Part shown: positions 1-12,300 of the stretch, piece after piece | How positions within the stretch are numbered: the stretch's first letter is position 1 | Layout: each line of letters starts with the position of its first letter | Origin: Gautieria morchelliformis | Taxonomy: Eukaryota > Basidiomycota > Agaricomycetes > Gomphales > Gomphaceae | DNA: 64,000 nucleotides | NCBI GenBank assembly: GCA_015179125.1 | Contig: WHVA01000581.1 | Location: 1-64,000 of the forward strand | Direction of reading: 5' to 3' | Program-made: the position numbers and the translations under genes | The notes under the pieces: generated by a model | The model's input: only the letters and a program-made list of their open reading frames with translations | Told to the model about the DNA's origin: nothing | The model's database searches: none

Positions 1-1277
1 GGAGGATGATACCCAACCCAACAAATCTCTGGACCACGGAGATGCACCTGCTGAAGAGTGGGATCCTGAGCCATCCCAATACTATGAATGGGATGAAGAG
101 GTGGAAGACACCGCCTACAGGTCCAGTGCCATCAGGATCGTGCCGGAAGAGGACTCCGCCACAAAGGTCATGCGGCACGCACGTTGGTCACGCCAGACAA
201 GGTGGCCGAGCCGGTGTATCACCACGAAAGCAAGCACAGGACGTGGCCAACGTGCCCACGCAGTGAAAACCGTACCCTCTCAGGTACTGGGAGATAAACG
301 GCGTGAAAGCCCACTGCCTGCTGGATAGCAGGAGTGAAGGGGTACTATTATCACATGAGCCACAGGGATGAAAACATTCGCCCTGGAGCAGCCAATCACG
401 CTGCAGCTGGCCTGCACTATTAATTATGGAACGAACACGACCATTAAATTTGGTCACAAAATATACGATGAATACTTCGATGTAGTGAACATCGAATATT
501 ACAACACGATCTTAGGGACACCGTTCCTAGAAGATTTGGCATCACCCTGGACTTCTCAAGCCCAGGGACAATCCATAAGGGGAGCAAGATAATCCCCATG
601 GGCAGGTATCATTCAATAATAATGAGTCACCGAACGAAGGCAAGGGCCAAGGGTGAGCAGGATCACCCTGGCACTGAAGCCAAACCTGGCTCATTGAAGC
701 CAGGAGGACGAGTTGCATAACGGCTCGACCTCAAACTCCCCTACAACCGTAGGGAGAGGCACTTCACCTGACGGTGAAAGTGATGGGGAAAAGAAAGGTG
801 GTCCTGCACGCCACAGGACCTAATAGACGCACACAGCGCCTAATGGCCTCTAAGCCAACCACCACTGTCATCCTCATGGATGATGACATCCCTTGCCTCT
901 GCGAGGAATGGATGGAGAGAATCACTGACTGGTCAGTGGAATCGCATTAGAGCTCCCGCTGCTGCAGGAGATCAACCATGAGATCAATCTCATTGATGCC
1001 AACAAACACATGCGGTATCAACTACCGAAGTGCCCTGAACACTTCTGAGAGGAACTGTCCGCAAAGATAGAATGTTACACCACTGCCAAGTGGTGGATAC
1101 CGGCAGTCACACAACAGGCTGTACCCATGCTATGCGTGCCGAAGAAGAATGGCACACTGTGAACTGTCTTCGATCTGCGCCAGCAGAACAAGAACACTGT
1201 GAAGGACGTTATGCCCTTCCCAGATCAAGACATCATCTGCAGCGACATGGCTCGCTGTCGGTATCGCACCAAACCCA
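1..1277 (+). mobile_element. Ty3/gypsy family A relic (A-I), protease to start of reverse transcriptase
   Basis: This stretch parallels the end of the window (63500-64000), so both are the same gypsy family. It holds the tail of gag, a retropepsin-like segment around 300-350 matching the LLDSGSEGV motif of the right-hand copy, and near 1115-1270 the start of the RT domain (a PKKNGT-like block followed by a DLRQQNKNT-like block). It is heavily decayed, with well over ten breaks, so it is an old fossil. The RT reading is cut by the solo LTR at 1278 and resumes at 3295. Confidence 0.85.
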
Positions 1278-1395
1278 TGTAGAGGACAGGAATTATAGGC
1301 AGTAGGACTTGACTTGGTGCTCAAAAGAATAGACTAGAAATCAATTCACTCTCTCAGTGAATTTAGTTGTCACTGAATATATTATACACTACCTA

Positions 1396-2692
1396 ATAAG
1401 ATGTTTGGATATGAATGTTTCGAGTCGATAGAAATATGATTCAAGTTCCAAGTGAAACCGAATCAAGCTGTGTTCGAGAGTTGAGTGTCTGAGAGTGTAT
1501 GAGAAATATATGAGTGTCGACAGAGGCATTGCAGATGTAACTGCGCTTCGAGACGAGAGAATTCTTTAGAAGACGGTGAGTTTGATTGACTGGTTTTCTA
1601 GTATACATGCGACAACTATTTAACCTCTGCGTGGGATGTGCTAGGACGAAAAGCAGTGTTACCGGCGCGGGTAGGTGCGTGCGTGAGACATGTGCTACAG
1701 GGGTTGGGATGCCGGCTGCTGTTGTGTATGTATGTTCTATCTATCGAATGAGAGGAGAGGTATAGGGCTAGGATATCAGAAATGTGTGATGTGTGGAGGG
1801 AAGGAAATGAGGAAAAGGAAAGATCCATGTGTAGAAAGGTCTGCAGGATAGGTTGCATATGTGTGGGGGAGTCGTAAGGTTGTAGAGAGACATGGATAGA
1901 ATAGAGATGGGAATACAACTTCGGTTGTATGCGCTAACACCGCGCGCAGTGACAACAACGGACACACCGACCGACACCAATGTCCAGTCAAAGATAACAC
2001 GGGTGACTTCACTGAGTCAACAAGATGGAGATTATACTGCCTAGGTTGTTATTGTACAGTAGCTAGCTATTTAACTACTTGGGATGAAGCTATACTAGGA
2101 TAAAAGTGGAAAGGGGTTGTGGAGCGATCAAGTGCCGCCGGTGCGTGATGCATGCACCGGCGCCGGAGCTGTGCCTATCATATGGAATTTAATGTATGCA
2201 TCAGAAATGATGGAGCGCCTTCCGCGCTCCATCGGATCTGTGCCTCGGTCAACCCTGGAACCCGGCTCAGGGTCAAAGCCACCGGTTAGAGGCACACGCG
2301 AGTGACAGCGCGCGTGCATGCCCTAGAGTGCGCTGGGCTTGCATATGGGTGTAGATATGGAGTCAGAAGGTCGTTAGGAGTTTGTTAGTGATGAATATGA
2401 ATGTATAGCTGGATTTTCCTATTCATAACACCATGCATGGCGGCTGAGCCGCCGTGCCACTCCATGGATCAGTCGCTCTCAGGCTGCTCTCAGGCTCAGG
2501 GATGGATCCGCGGGTTTTGCATCGGACATCGACATGTGATCGCGTGGCATGGGATAAACGGATGTGTGTGGATTCGAGTAGACGTGTGTGGGCTGGTGAG
2601 TGATCGTGTAAGGACTGTAAGAGTATGCGCGCGGCGTAGGAGGAAAGGAGGGAAGGCTGTGTGAAGGCGTATATGAAGGCGTAGTATTTGTG
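1396..2692. mobile_element. Unclassified 1.3-kb insertion inside the solo LTR
   Basis: The sequence splits the LTR exactly between two copies of ACACTACCTA (1386-1395 and 2693-2702), which resembles a 9-10-bp target duplication. I find no convincing terminal inverted repeat, poly-A tail or transposase. The interior has several perfect short hairpins, for example 2212-2234 (ATGGAGCGC stem), the GCCGGTGC/GCACCGGC pair near 2133-2157 and GGCGGCTGAGCCGCC near 2440. A 9-bp duplication would suit a Mutator-like non-autonomous element without inverted ends, but the class is not established. Confidence 0.5.
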
Positions 2693-2693
2693 A

Positions 2694-3016
2694 CACTACC
2701 TAGAAATCAATTCACTACAAGGTTTCTGGGTCAACAAATTGAAGGAAAATAAGACTAATTTACTTGCCTCTCTCAGTGAATTTAGTTGTCACTGAATATA
2801 TTATACACTACCTAGAAATCAATTCACTACAAGATTTCTGGGTCAACAAATTGAAGGAAAATAAGACTAATTTACTTGCCTCTCTCAGTGAATTTAGTTG
2901 TCACTGAATATATTATACACTACCTAGAAATCAATTCACTACAAGATTTCTGGGTCAACAAATTGAAGGAAAATAAGACTAATTTACTTGCCTCTCTCAG
3001 TGAATTTAGTTGTCAC
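2694..3016. repeat. 112-bp tandem repeat, about 2.9 copies, within the solo LTR
   Basis: Units start at 2694, 2806 and 2918 with CACTACCTAGAAATC and are nearly identical. Each unit ends with the CTCTCAGTGAATTTAG block that occurs twice in normal-length LTRs of this family, so unequal exchange between the two natural copies explains the expansion. Confidence 0.9.
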
Positions 3017-3294
3017 TGAGAGAGGGGGGAAGTGTGTCTCACTGTGCATATACTACCACCCGGCCCTTTAGCGCCCATGGCAGCGCGCGTCGAAATGATT
3101 ACGTAAGGGTGCCAGTAGTGAAAAGAAGAAAAACAAATCAAAATAGAAGTACAAATCTTTGATAGAAATTTTCGGAAAAATTCTGAAAAGTAAAGTGATC
3201 ATAGCAGAACAATCTGAAAAGAAATTGGAAGGAAATATGAATGGTGGAATTTATTTCGCTTGAATTTGGTGCAGGAGTATAAATGCACTCAACA

Positions 3295-3850
3295 ACTCGA
3301 TATGTCTGAAGCATATGAGCAGATCCAGATTCATCCGGATTACATAGCTAAGACTGCCTTTGCTACAATCCTTGGCACCTTCAGGAGCCAGGTGATACAG
3401 ATGGGAGACTGCAACACCCCATCAACATTCCAACGGCTGATGACAGCCATCTTCCGTGACTGCATAGGTCGCTTCGTCCATGTATACATGGATGTCATAT
3501 TTATTTTCTCACTCTAAATACAAGAGAATGAAGAGCACCTCTACATCGTCTTTGACAGACTGAGAAAAAACCACCTTTTTCTGAGCAAGAAAAAGGTTGA
3601 TCTCTATTCCACCCGAATGGAGTGCCTTGGCCACATCATTGATGGCCAAGGTGTACGCGCTGACAAGGACAAAATGCAGTGCATTCGCAAATGGCAAAGG
3701 CCACGGACGTTCAACGACGTCCAGCATTTCCTCAGGTTAGTACAATACCTGGCACACTACATGCCAGATGTTAGCACATACACGACCCCCTTGTTGGGTT
3801 GTGCACATAACAATCGTCCATTCCAGTGGACTCCGCTTCTCAACAAATGT
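3295..3850 (+). mobile_element. Gypsy relic A-I, RT palm and thumb
   Basis: Continues the RT domain with LDMSEAYEQ, then the catalytic-site region (VYMDVIFI in place of the usual YxDD block), then a thumb/connection block with LGHIIDGQGV and LAHYMPDVS. The reading is lost after about 3850, where the sequence jumps to a region expected downstream of pol. It is a broken fossil with several breaks. Confidence 0.85.
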
Positions 3851-4161
3851 ACATCGGGCCTCACGTGGACCTGCCGCCACCAGCAGGGGCAGTTCACCCT
3901 CCCTACCCAGGGGAAGGGGAGATCATACCACTCGGAGACCCGCCAATCTCCGAGATGGGCTTCCTACCACGCCCAGTAGGAAAGGCACCGCAGTGGCGTA
4001 TGCAATGGTAGGACATCTGCCCACTCGACAACGCACACTTTGTCGAGCTCCGACTGCGTGTGCAGGACATGCTGCAGTACCTGCGCACACACGAAATGAT
4101 CGGCGTGTTCAAGCGCATCGAGCACAAGTAATGCTCTCGCAATCCCAAATGGGATTGTTTC

Positions 4162-4950
4162 ATGATAGCAAGTGGGACCCTGCTCAACATCGCGGCCATC
4201 CTGAAGGGTTGGATACACAACCCTGAAGGAATTTGGTCTGCCATCCGCGACAATGTGGATGGAAGCCTTAACCTTGCAGACATGGATGTCTGGATGTGGT
4301 TGAAGGCCCTCACACCCCAGATCAAAGGGTTCGTGTCACCCCTCAATTTGAGGCTCTTTGACTTGTTCAGATTGACTGACCAATGGTCAAGCTTTGTCAA
4401 TGCCAGGGAATGCCTGACACTGCAGAGCATCAGCCTGTGGCTGTCCATCATGGGCCCATATCCCGTGAGAGGCTGGGCTGGCCCAGACATCCCGCTCGCC
4501 GAGATTGCATGGTGGCTAGCCTGTTATGCTGGCGTCACCTGCAAGCAAGTGGCTTGCATTGAACATTATGTTCAATGCAGTATCACTGGTGTGGCATTCA
4601 GTGCTGCCTCCCGAGAGGGTCAGCAAAAGGTCCTCGAGACCAGCCATGTGAGAGCTGCGGTGCCACTGCCGCTCACTCACGCTCAGCTCGACCAGGAGAT
4701 TGCGAGCATCCAGCCACCCCCACAGGCCGATGAGCCAGCCATCGAGGCCATACTCCGGGAGGACACCGACCTCGATGACCAGGCGGAAGCCCCTGCCGTT
4801 GGTGAGGAAGAGCCACAGCACCCAAACACCCCCGCTGACACGGAGGCGCCCCTGGCGGACTCGCATGCTCCGCTGGCCCCTCATGATGCTGATGTCATCG
4901 TATCGGAATCACTAGAGGACTCCATCATGGAGAACTTCTATACCTCTTGA
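4162..4950 (+). CDS. 262-codon open frame of unknown function at the 3' end of a gypsy relic
   Basis: An uninterrupted frame from ATG 4162 to TGA 4948 lies between the RT part of relic A-I and the polypurine tract and LTR at 4962-4973. I do not recognise the protein. The N-terminal two thirds look globular (tryptophan-rich, with WSAIRDNV and WLACYAGVTC blocks). The last 80 residues are acidic and proline-rich and look disordered. The position, directly upstream of the purine tract AGAGGGGGAGG and the LTR, fits an extra element-borne ORF after pol rather than a host gene. Whether it starts at 4162 or further upstream is uncertain. Confidence 0.5.
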   Translation: MIASGTLLNIAAILKGWIHNPEGIWSAIRDNVDGSLNLADMDVWMWLKALTPQIKGFVSPLNLRLFDLFRLTDQWSSFVNARECLTLQSISLWLSIMGPYPVRGWAGPDIPLAEIAWWLACYAGVTCKQVACIEHYVQCSITGVAFSAASREGQQKVLETSHVRAAVPLPLTHAQLDQEIASIQPPPQADEPAIEAILREDTDLDDQAEAPAVGEEEPQHPNTPADTEAPLADSHAPLAPHDADVIVSESLEDSIMENFYTS

Positions 4951-4972
4951 AGTTGTTCATAGAGGGGGAGGG

Positions 4973-5182
4973 TGTAAATAACCTAACAATCTATGTACAT
5001 AGTGTTTACCTAATACCAGTGGGCCCCTTAGGGACCCACTGTATAGTTCATGTGTGGGAACCGGCCAGCGGTTCCCATTGCATCTTACCTTTACCTGTCA
5101 CTACATAGCATCCAGAATACCACTCATTGGTCAAGTTCTGTCTGCCCTTGTGATACAAGGTCTTAAGATCGACATCTTTACA
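4973..5182 (+). repeat. Gypsy family A LTR (210 bp)
   Basis: Starts TGTAAATAACC and ends CATCTTTACA, preceded by a purine tract, so it is in the place of a 3' LTR. The same LTR heads the element at 60808-61019, and a truncated copy lies at 21789-21928 on the other strand. Two inverted repeats inside are kept in the copies: CAGTGGG/CCCACTG near 5021-5040 and GGGAACCG/CGGTTCCC near 5056-5076. Confidence 0.88.
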
Positions 5183-8100
5183 GAACTGGATGAAGACCGA
5201 CGCGATTGAAACAGCCTTACAAATGATTTTGGCTAAGTTAGATATTCCACAAAGTGGTGGAAATGCAATGCAGGATGAGTCAGATTTCGGAAAAGCAGAA
5301 GTAGCGGAAGAGAGGATGTCCGTGAAGTTGGCAAAGGTCAAACCCGCAACTCTGGCGGAATTTGACAGAGATCAGGAGAAGGGATGCGCATTCTTCAACA
5401 CATGCAGCATCTACTTCACAATTGTTGGAGATCTCTTTCCAAACAACCAGGCTCGGATTCACCGCCCATTGTCCTTTTTCAAGTTGGACCGTGCAGCCCA
5501 TTTTGCAAACAAGGTGATCTGACACGAAGCAAAGGGCAAGGGCAACTACTCCCAGGACTGGGACACCTTTGAGAAAACATTTTCTGACCAGTTCTGCCCG
5601 AAAAATGAACAGCTCACAGCCCTTCCGAAGCTCGAGGGGACAGGCTGGTACCAGGCCAAAGATCCAGTCGATGACTACATCGATCGCTTCCAGGAGCTCA
5701 TCGACCTTGCAGAGTATGACGACAACAAGACGATCGTCATTAAATTCCGATGAGGACTCGATCCAACACTCCAGAACCAAGTCGCACTGCTTGGGGATGG
5801 AGCTCTGGATTTCGATGACCCAGAAGGGTGGTACCAAGCCGTGCAAAGGGTGTGCCGAAACAGGGAAGCAAATGAGGCCTTTGTGGAGACAAACCGGAAC
5901 ATGACACACAGTTCAGCTCATCTTACTCCGTCTGTGCCAAAGCCTGGAAGTGCATTCATTCTGACATGGAAAATATTTCCGATGGCTGCTCTGCCTCCCC
6001 CTACTAGGAACCCTAGCCCCCCTCCCTTGAAGAGTGGCCCTGCCCCGATGGATGTTCACCACATGCATGGAAAAGGCAACAGAACCGTCACCTGCTTCCG
6101 ATGCTGACAGCCAGGCCACTATGCCCGAGAGTGCCCCCAAGCTTTCGACATCCGGCTTATGACCACAGAGGAGAAACTCAAGCTCCTTCCAGAGTTCCTC
6201 GCACTGGCAGACATAAGCGGAGTGCCCACTGTGGAAGAAAGTTCCAAAAACGCAGAACATGGAGTGTCAGAAGTGGGAGATGCGTCGGATTTTGTGACAC
6301 GCAGTGGGTGAGATGTGTGCCCCTGCTGCCTGTAAATAACCAGTTTGGCTGTCTTGAAGTAGAGAATGAGAAGCTCCCACTCCCCTCACTTCACACAGAC
6401 CCACCGGATAAAGTCACACAAAAGCCGAATCAAACAGCCCATCCGTCCTGCATCCACCCTTGGGAGAGATGCCTCCCGAAGCACTATGTTGTTGCTGCCA
6501 CCCCTGGCCCCAAGTCACTGGTCATTAAGGTGGAGATCCAGACGACAGACACAGTGGAAGTCAAATCTGGACCTGCACTTGCAGATTGTGAGGCCACTGG
6601 TCAGTTTATGGACCAGGACTATGTGGAGTGGAACCGACTGACCACACAGAAGTTGCAATGTGCAATCCCAGTATTCAATGTGGATGGAAGCCCAATGAGG
6701 CATGGTCCATCATGGAGATAGTAGACACAATTCTCTGCTATGATGGACACACTGATCGCACTTCCTTTGCAGTCACCAGCCTGGGGAAGCAAGACATCAT
6801 CCTTGGATTTACCTGGCTGCAGGAGCACAACCCAGAGATCAACTGGCAGACTCGGAAGGTGCTGATGAGTCGATGCCCAGCCAGGTGTCACATGTGCCGG
6901 TTGGAAGTGCGGAAGGAGTGCCAGGAGCAGCGGAAGACTGAATGGCTCATACAGACATGTCGTTCTGGCCCCCATCCACTGCTTGCAGAAGAGGATTTGG
7001 AAGCGGAATTCGAACCAGCTCCCACTTCCAATTCCGATTCCGATTCCGACTCCGATGCCATCTGACTTGGCCCAGAAGATACTCTGGCGGAGGGGGAGCA
7101 CTTGCTGTACGTAAACCTTCCGCCAGAAGCAGAACACGTCTGCGCCACCGGAAATATTTCACAACACCTCACAGAAGCCTCCAGGAAGCATGATAAAGTA
7201 GAGGTGGAGATTCCAGAGTACCTGTGGGAGTTCGAGGATGTCTTTGCCAAGGAGTCGTTTGATGCCCTGCCTCCATGGAAGCTGTGGGACCAAGCCATCA
7301 AGTTGGAGCCTGGGTCAAAGCCCACCAACTGCAAGGTCTCCCCGCTGTCACCCAGGGAGCAGGTAGAGCTCAATGCATTCCTTGCAGAGAACCTCCATAC
7401 TGGGATGATCTGCCCCTCCAAATCACCCATGGCATCTCCAGTGTTCTTCATCAAGAAGAAGGACAGCTCACTCAGGCTTGTACAGGATTACCGGGCTTTG
7501 AATGCAATCATGATCAAGAACCAGTACCCCATTCCACTCATTTCCAAACTGATCACACAACTCCGTGGTGCAAGGTACTTCATAAGCTGGATGTCCGCTG
7601 GGGTTTCAACAATGTTTGGATCCATGAGGGAGACAAGTGGAAGGCTGCATTCTGCACTCACTGAGGACTCTTTGAGCCACAGGTCATGTTCTTTGGCCTC
7701 ACTAACAGTCCTGCCACATTCCAGACAATGATGAATGACATCTTCCGTGACATGATAGCAGAAGGGGTTGTCTGCATCTACCTCGATGACATCCTCATCT
7801 TCACAAAAACAAAGCCGGAACATCGGGAGGTCATGCGGAGAGTGCTGGAATACAACCTGTGTCTCAAGCAGGAGAAGTGAAAATTTGAGCAGATGCAGAT
7901 AGAGTATCTTGGGGTGATCGTGTTGGAAGGAAAGGTGGAAATGGACCCAGTCAAAGTTTCTGGTGTGTCGGAATGGGCTGCGCTGCAGAACAAGAAGGAA
8001 GTCCAGTCCTTCATGAGGTTTGTCAATTTCTACAGGTGGTTCATCAAGGACTTCTCCTGCCATGCCCATACCCTCTTCAACCTCACCAAGAAGCAAACTC

Positions 8101-8663
8101 AAGGAGCTGATCACTTCTGCCCTGGTCCTGATCTTTCCCAACGACTCTCGCCCTTATTGAGTCAAAGCGGATTCTTCCGATGCAGCCACCCGAGCAGTCT
8201 TGTCACAGCAGTCATCGGAAGATGGTAGCAGGTGGCATCTGATTGCCTTCTTCTCCAAGAGCCTTAGTCCAGTGGAGCGGAATTATGAGATCCACAACAA
8301 GGAAATGCTGGCGATCATCCGAGCGGTGGAGGAGTGGTGACACTTCCTCGAGGGTGCTCTGTGTGGTGCTCTGTGTCCATTCGAGATCTGGACAGACCAC
8401 AAGAACCTTGAGTACTTCCACACATCCAAGAAGTTGAACCGGCGACAAGCATGGTGGTCCCTATACCTGTCTCAGTTCAACTTCATGCTCCATCACCACC
8501 CCAGCCGCACCACGGGCAAGCCTGATGCCCTATCCCACCATGTGGATCATGGAAGCGGAAGCGGAGACAATGCTGACATGACATTGCTCCGCCCAACCCT
8601 CTTTGCAATCCGTGCGCTCAAAGGAGTGACCGCAGTTGGGGTGGAGGTGGAAATGCTCTGGGA
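5183..8663 (+). mobile_element. Ty3/gypsy family B relic, gag to RNase H
   Basis: Parts in order: gag from about 5190 with a CCHC knuckle near 6094-6135 (CFRC then GHYAREC); a protease-like region near 6540-6850; RT from about 7215 with SPMASPVFFIKKKD, YLDDILIF near 7779 and LGVIVLEGKVEMDP; RNase H near 8230-8560 with DHKNLEYF and LSRLQ-like DALSHH. Integrase and a 3' LTR are missing. It abuts the LTR at 4973-5182 on the left and passes into family A sequence near 8664 on the right. The protein sequence is clearly different from family A. Roughly ten or more breaks; an old fossil. Confidence 0.85.
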
Positions 8664-8851
8664 CATCTTCTCACACTCGATACAAGAACATGAGGAACAT
8701 CTCCGCATAGTCTTCGACATAGATGGCCAAGGAGTTCACGTGGATGGTGATAAAATGCAATGCATCTGCGAGTAGAGGAGGCCTCCTATGTTTAACAATG
8801 TACAGAGGTTCCTTGGCCTCATCCAATACCTGGCACACTACATGCCAGATG
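8664..8851 (+). mobile_element. Gypsy relic A-II, RT thumb up to the Copia-1 insertion
   Basis: Family A sequence resumes with the block EHEEHLRIVFD and continues to CATGCCAGATG, matching 3530-3770 of relic A-I. Copia-1 then interrupts it at 8852, and the reading continues at 14108 after the AGATG target repeat. Broken. Confidence 0.85.
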
Positions 8852-9348
8852 TGTGGAGGACAGGAATTATAGGCAGTAGGAATGGACTTCTTGCTCAAAA
8901 GAATAGACTAGAAAACAATTCACTCTCTCAGTGAATTTAGTTGTCACTTTAAATATATTATACACTACCTAGAAAACAATTCACTACAGAGGATTTCTAG
9001 GTTAATAAATCGAAAGAATGCTAGACTAATTTACTTGCCTCTCTCAGTGAATTTAGTTGTCACTGAGAGAGGGGGAAACTGTTTCACTGCGCATGTACTA
9101 CTACCCGGCCCTTTAGCGCCCAAGAGCTCGCGCGTCGAAGTCATTTCAGACTCCGCTGGGTGCAGCCGCTTGTGAAAGTAGGAATAACAAGATGAAATGG
9201 AGAGATAGGGAGTGAGTGGAAAATTTCGAAAATAACCAGAGAAATGGATGCATGATACAAGAACAAAATGAAAAGAAATTGAGAAAGCACACAACAAATT
9301 GGATATATTATGCTTGATTTTGGTGCAGGAGCATCAATGCACCCAACA
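8852..9348 (-). repeat. Copia-1 3' LTR (497 bp)
   Basis: Minus-strand reading starts TGTTGGGTGC and ends CCTCCACA. It carries a 13-bp stem with a 9-nt loop (CCTCTCTCAGTGA pairing with TCACTGAGAGAGG) around 9038-9072. Confidence 0.95.
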
Positions 9349-9361
9349 CGCCCCCTCAAGC

Positions 9362-12300
9362 TTAATATATTCCGATTTGTTCGTTGAGGATCTTCACTCT
9401 AGGACTAGGAAGACCTTTGGTGAGGATATCTGCCAACATTTGTTCGGTTGGCAAATAAACGAGCTTGGCTTGTTGATTTTTGATTATATCTCGAAGGAAA
9501 TATAATCTGATGTCGAAATGTTTGGTTCTCGTGTGTTGTTGAGTGCCATACGTGATGGCAATGGCTGATTGATTGTCTGAATAAATTTTGATGGGTCTGT
9601 TCAGTGGTTGGAATATTTCAGAAATAAAATGGCGCATCCAAAGAGCCTCTTTGCCCGCATGGGTCAGGGCGACGAATTCGGCTTCAGTTGATGAGAGGGC
9701 TACTATCGACTGTTTCTGGCAACTCCATGAAACAGTGCCTCCATCAATCTGAAATAAGTATGCCGAATACGAACGCCTATGACTCTGTGAACCCCAATCC
9801 GCATCTGAATACCCCATCAAGCCGTCTCGATTTCTTCCAAGTGTGAGCTTGTAACGCTTCGTGCCTTTCAAATATTTGAAGACACGTTTGACTGCATTCC
9901 AATGTGTGCCACCTGGATTTTCGAGGAATTGCGAAAGCAATGACACCGCAAATGCAATGTCAGGTCGAGTGGCTACAGCTGCCCACATCAGTGATCCTAT
10001 AGCTTGCCTGTACGGAAACTTCGACATGGCTTTCTTGCCTCTCTCTGTAGAAGGACATTGGTCTTTAGATAATTTTACGGCTGGATCAAGAGGCGTAGCG
10101 TAAGTCTTTGCATCTTCGAGATTGAATTTTTTGATGATCTTCTCAATGTATGCAGGTTGTGAAATTGCAATAGTTTTCTTCTGCCAGTCTCTTTCTATTT
10201 TGAGATTCAATAGCCAATGAATCTCGCCTAGATCTTTCATACTGAAGACCTGAGCAAGATCTCGTTTGACTTCGTCCAGGATTGACTGATTCTCAGCTGT
10301 GATGGTGAGATCATCCACAGCTGTTGCAATGATCACATGCCCCTTTCCGCCACGTCTATAAAATACAGCCCCATCTGTGGCTGACGTGGTGAATCCTAAT
10401 TTGTGGAATTCACCACTTAGACGTTTGTACCATTCCCTTCCAGATTGTTTGAGGCCATAGAGTGCTTTCTTCAAAAGTAGCACTTCGTCTTTGTCTCCAG
10501 ACTCATATCCATACGGCTGCTTCATGTAAATAGGTTCAGGCAGTGTAGCATTGAGGTATGCATAGTCCACGTCCATTTGATGGATAGGCCAGTCATTCCT
10601 AGCAGCAATGGCGCATATGATCCGTAGGGAGGATAACCGAGCAACAGGTGAGTATGTCTCATCATAGTCGACTCCAAACTTCTGTGTGAAGCCTTGGGCG
10701 ACCATTCTCGATTTAGGCATTATTGGTTTCCCTTCTGGGTTACGCTTCCAAAGGTAGACCCATTTATTACCGACAATATTGGCTCCAGGAGGTGGTTTAG
10801 CTCGTTCCCACACTCCCTTGTCGATTAGGGCCTCATACTCTTTGTCCATTGATTTCTTCCATATAGGATTATTCAGAGCTTCGTCTGCATTGCTAGGTTC
10901 AATTTGACTCAAATCCGGCGCCTTGTTATTGTTTTGACCGTCGGTTAGAAACGCACTGATGGCACACTCATAGCTACTGATGCCATCAATCTCGGAGGAT
11001 AATTCTTGGTCGAATAAAACTTCTTTATGGTCCTCAACGTCCTCGTAAGCTAGCGTAGTCATATGTGCGCCAGCTTGTCTCTGGGTTTGAGATCTTGTTA
11101 CGGGACCTGATGGGGCCGGCTGCACTTGTTGTTGACGGATCCTTTCGCTTCTCCTTATCGGTTCAGCTTCTCTAGGTCTGTCATCAACTCCCTGAATAGG
11201 TTGCAGCTTTTCAAGATATTCCTCTGGTGCATTTTCATCAATTTCTTCGATCTTTGCCTCTTCGCTGACTAAGCGACCAGGCACAGGCACTGATGCCGGA
11301 ATGGCCTTCTTCTCCTCTCTAGACGTAGGTAGCTTGGATTCCTCAATAGAAATGATTGGGACCTTTCCCTTCTTCATCTCTGAATCAAACACAACATTCC
11401 GCTCGACAGAAACTTTGTGCGAGTCAGGCCAATAAATATAATGACCATGGCTCTGCGCAGAAATTCCTATCCACCGAGCTCTCTTGGCACGAGCTTCCAA
11501 TTTATCTCCCTGAGTGACCTTAACATAGATTTCAGTTCCCCACGCGTGAATGTCTTTGAGATTCGGTTTCTCATGGTGGATCATCTCATAGGGCGTTTTA
11601 TCCGGTAGAGCTCTTGTGTGCGTCCTGTTCCTAAGATAATTGGCATGCTGTATTGCATAGCCCCACAATATCTTAGGAAGGCCTGATTCTAGCAGCATGG
11701 CACGAGTTCTCTCAGTGAGAGTTCGGTTCAGACGTTCGGCAACACCATTAGACTCTGGTGTGTCGTGTACCGTCAACTGATGCTTCGTGCCTTGTTTGGC
11801 TAGATGCTGTTCGAATTCAGAGCTCGTATACTCGCCCCCTCGATCAGAAACAAGTGCCTTGATGTGCACATTTCTCTGTCGAAGCATTAAAGCCTCATAG
11901 AGCTTGTACTTTGAGAATGCTTCTGATTTGTTCGCCATGAGATAGATCACCGATTCTCTTGAGTAATCATCGATAAAGGAGACATAATATGACTTCTTAT
12001 CGGTTGTGAGGTGCCTTGCAGGTCCCCAGACATCAGAATAAATTCTGTCACCGAATTTTGATGTTCGGTCTCTGGGTTCTCGAGGAAGAGGTTTGCGTGC
12101 AATCTTGGTCTGAATACATGCATCGCAGACAATTCTATCGCCTGTGGAGCTCAGTTCAATGCCCAATATCATGCCATGATTTAATAGATGTTGTAGGGAC
12201 TTCTGTGAGATATGCCCCATTTTTTGATGAATTTCCATGGCAGACAAACACATATGGGCTTGAGCACTTGGTGACTGGAGGTCTAGTCGATATAAACCAT

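Larger units (their letters stand above)
1278..3294 (-). mobile_element. Old solo LTR of the Copia-1/Copia-2 superfamily, enlarged by an insert and tandem repeats
   Basis: On the plus strand it begins TGTAGAGGACAGG and ends GCACTCAACA, matching the ends of the Copia-1 LTRs (8852-9348). No internal coding region is present, so it is a solo LTR. Flanking 5-mers ACCCA and ACTCG look like a decayed 5-bp target repeat, and the gypsy RT reading resumes right after it. It is about 2 kb rather than 0.5 kb because of a 1.3-kb foreign insert (1396-2692) and a threefold 112-bp repeat. Divergence from the Copia-1 LTR makes it much older than the full elements. Confidence 0.85.

Noticed and set aside
1616-2012. 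Serine/histidine-rich minus-strand frames in the 1.3-kb insert
   Set aside because: Three overlapping frames are open at once over a purine-rich strand, with no domain; a composition effect.
2117-2465. Helitron end suggested by hairpins
   Set aside because: No TC start or CTRR end is placed next to an A/T target, and the insert has a 9-10-bp duplication, which Helitrons do not make.
2694-3016. CRISPR-like or satellite array
   Set aside because: Whole 112-bp units repeat without unique spacers, and the unit is part of a copia LTR.
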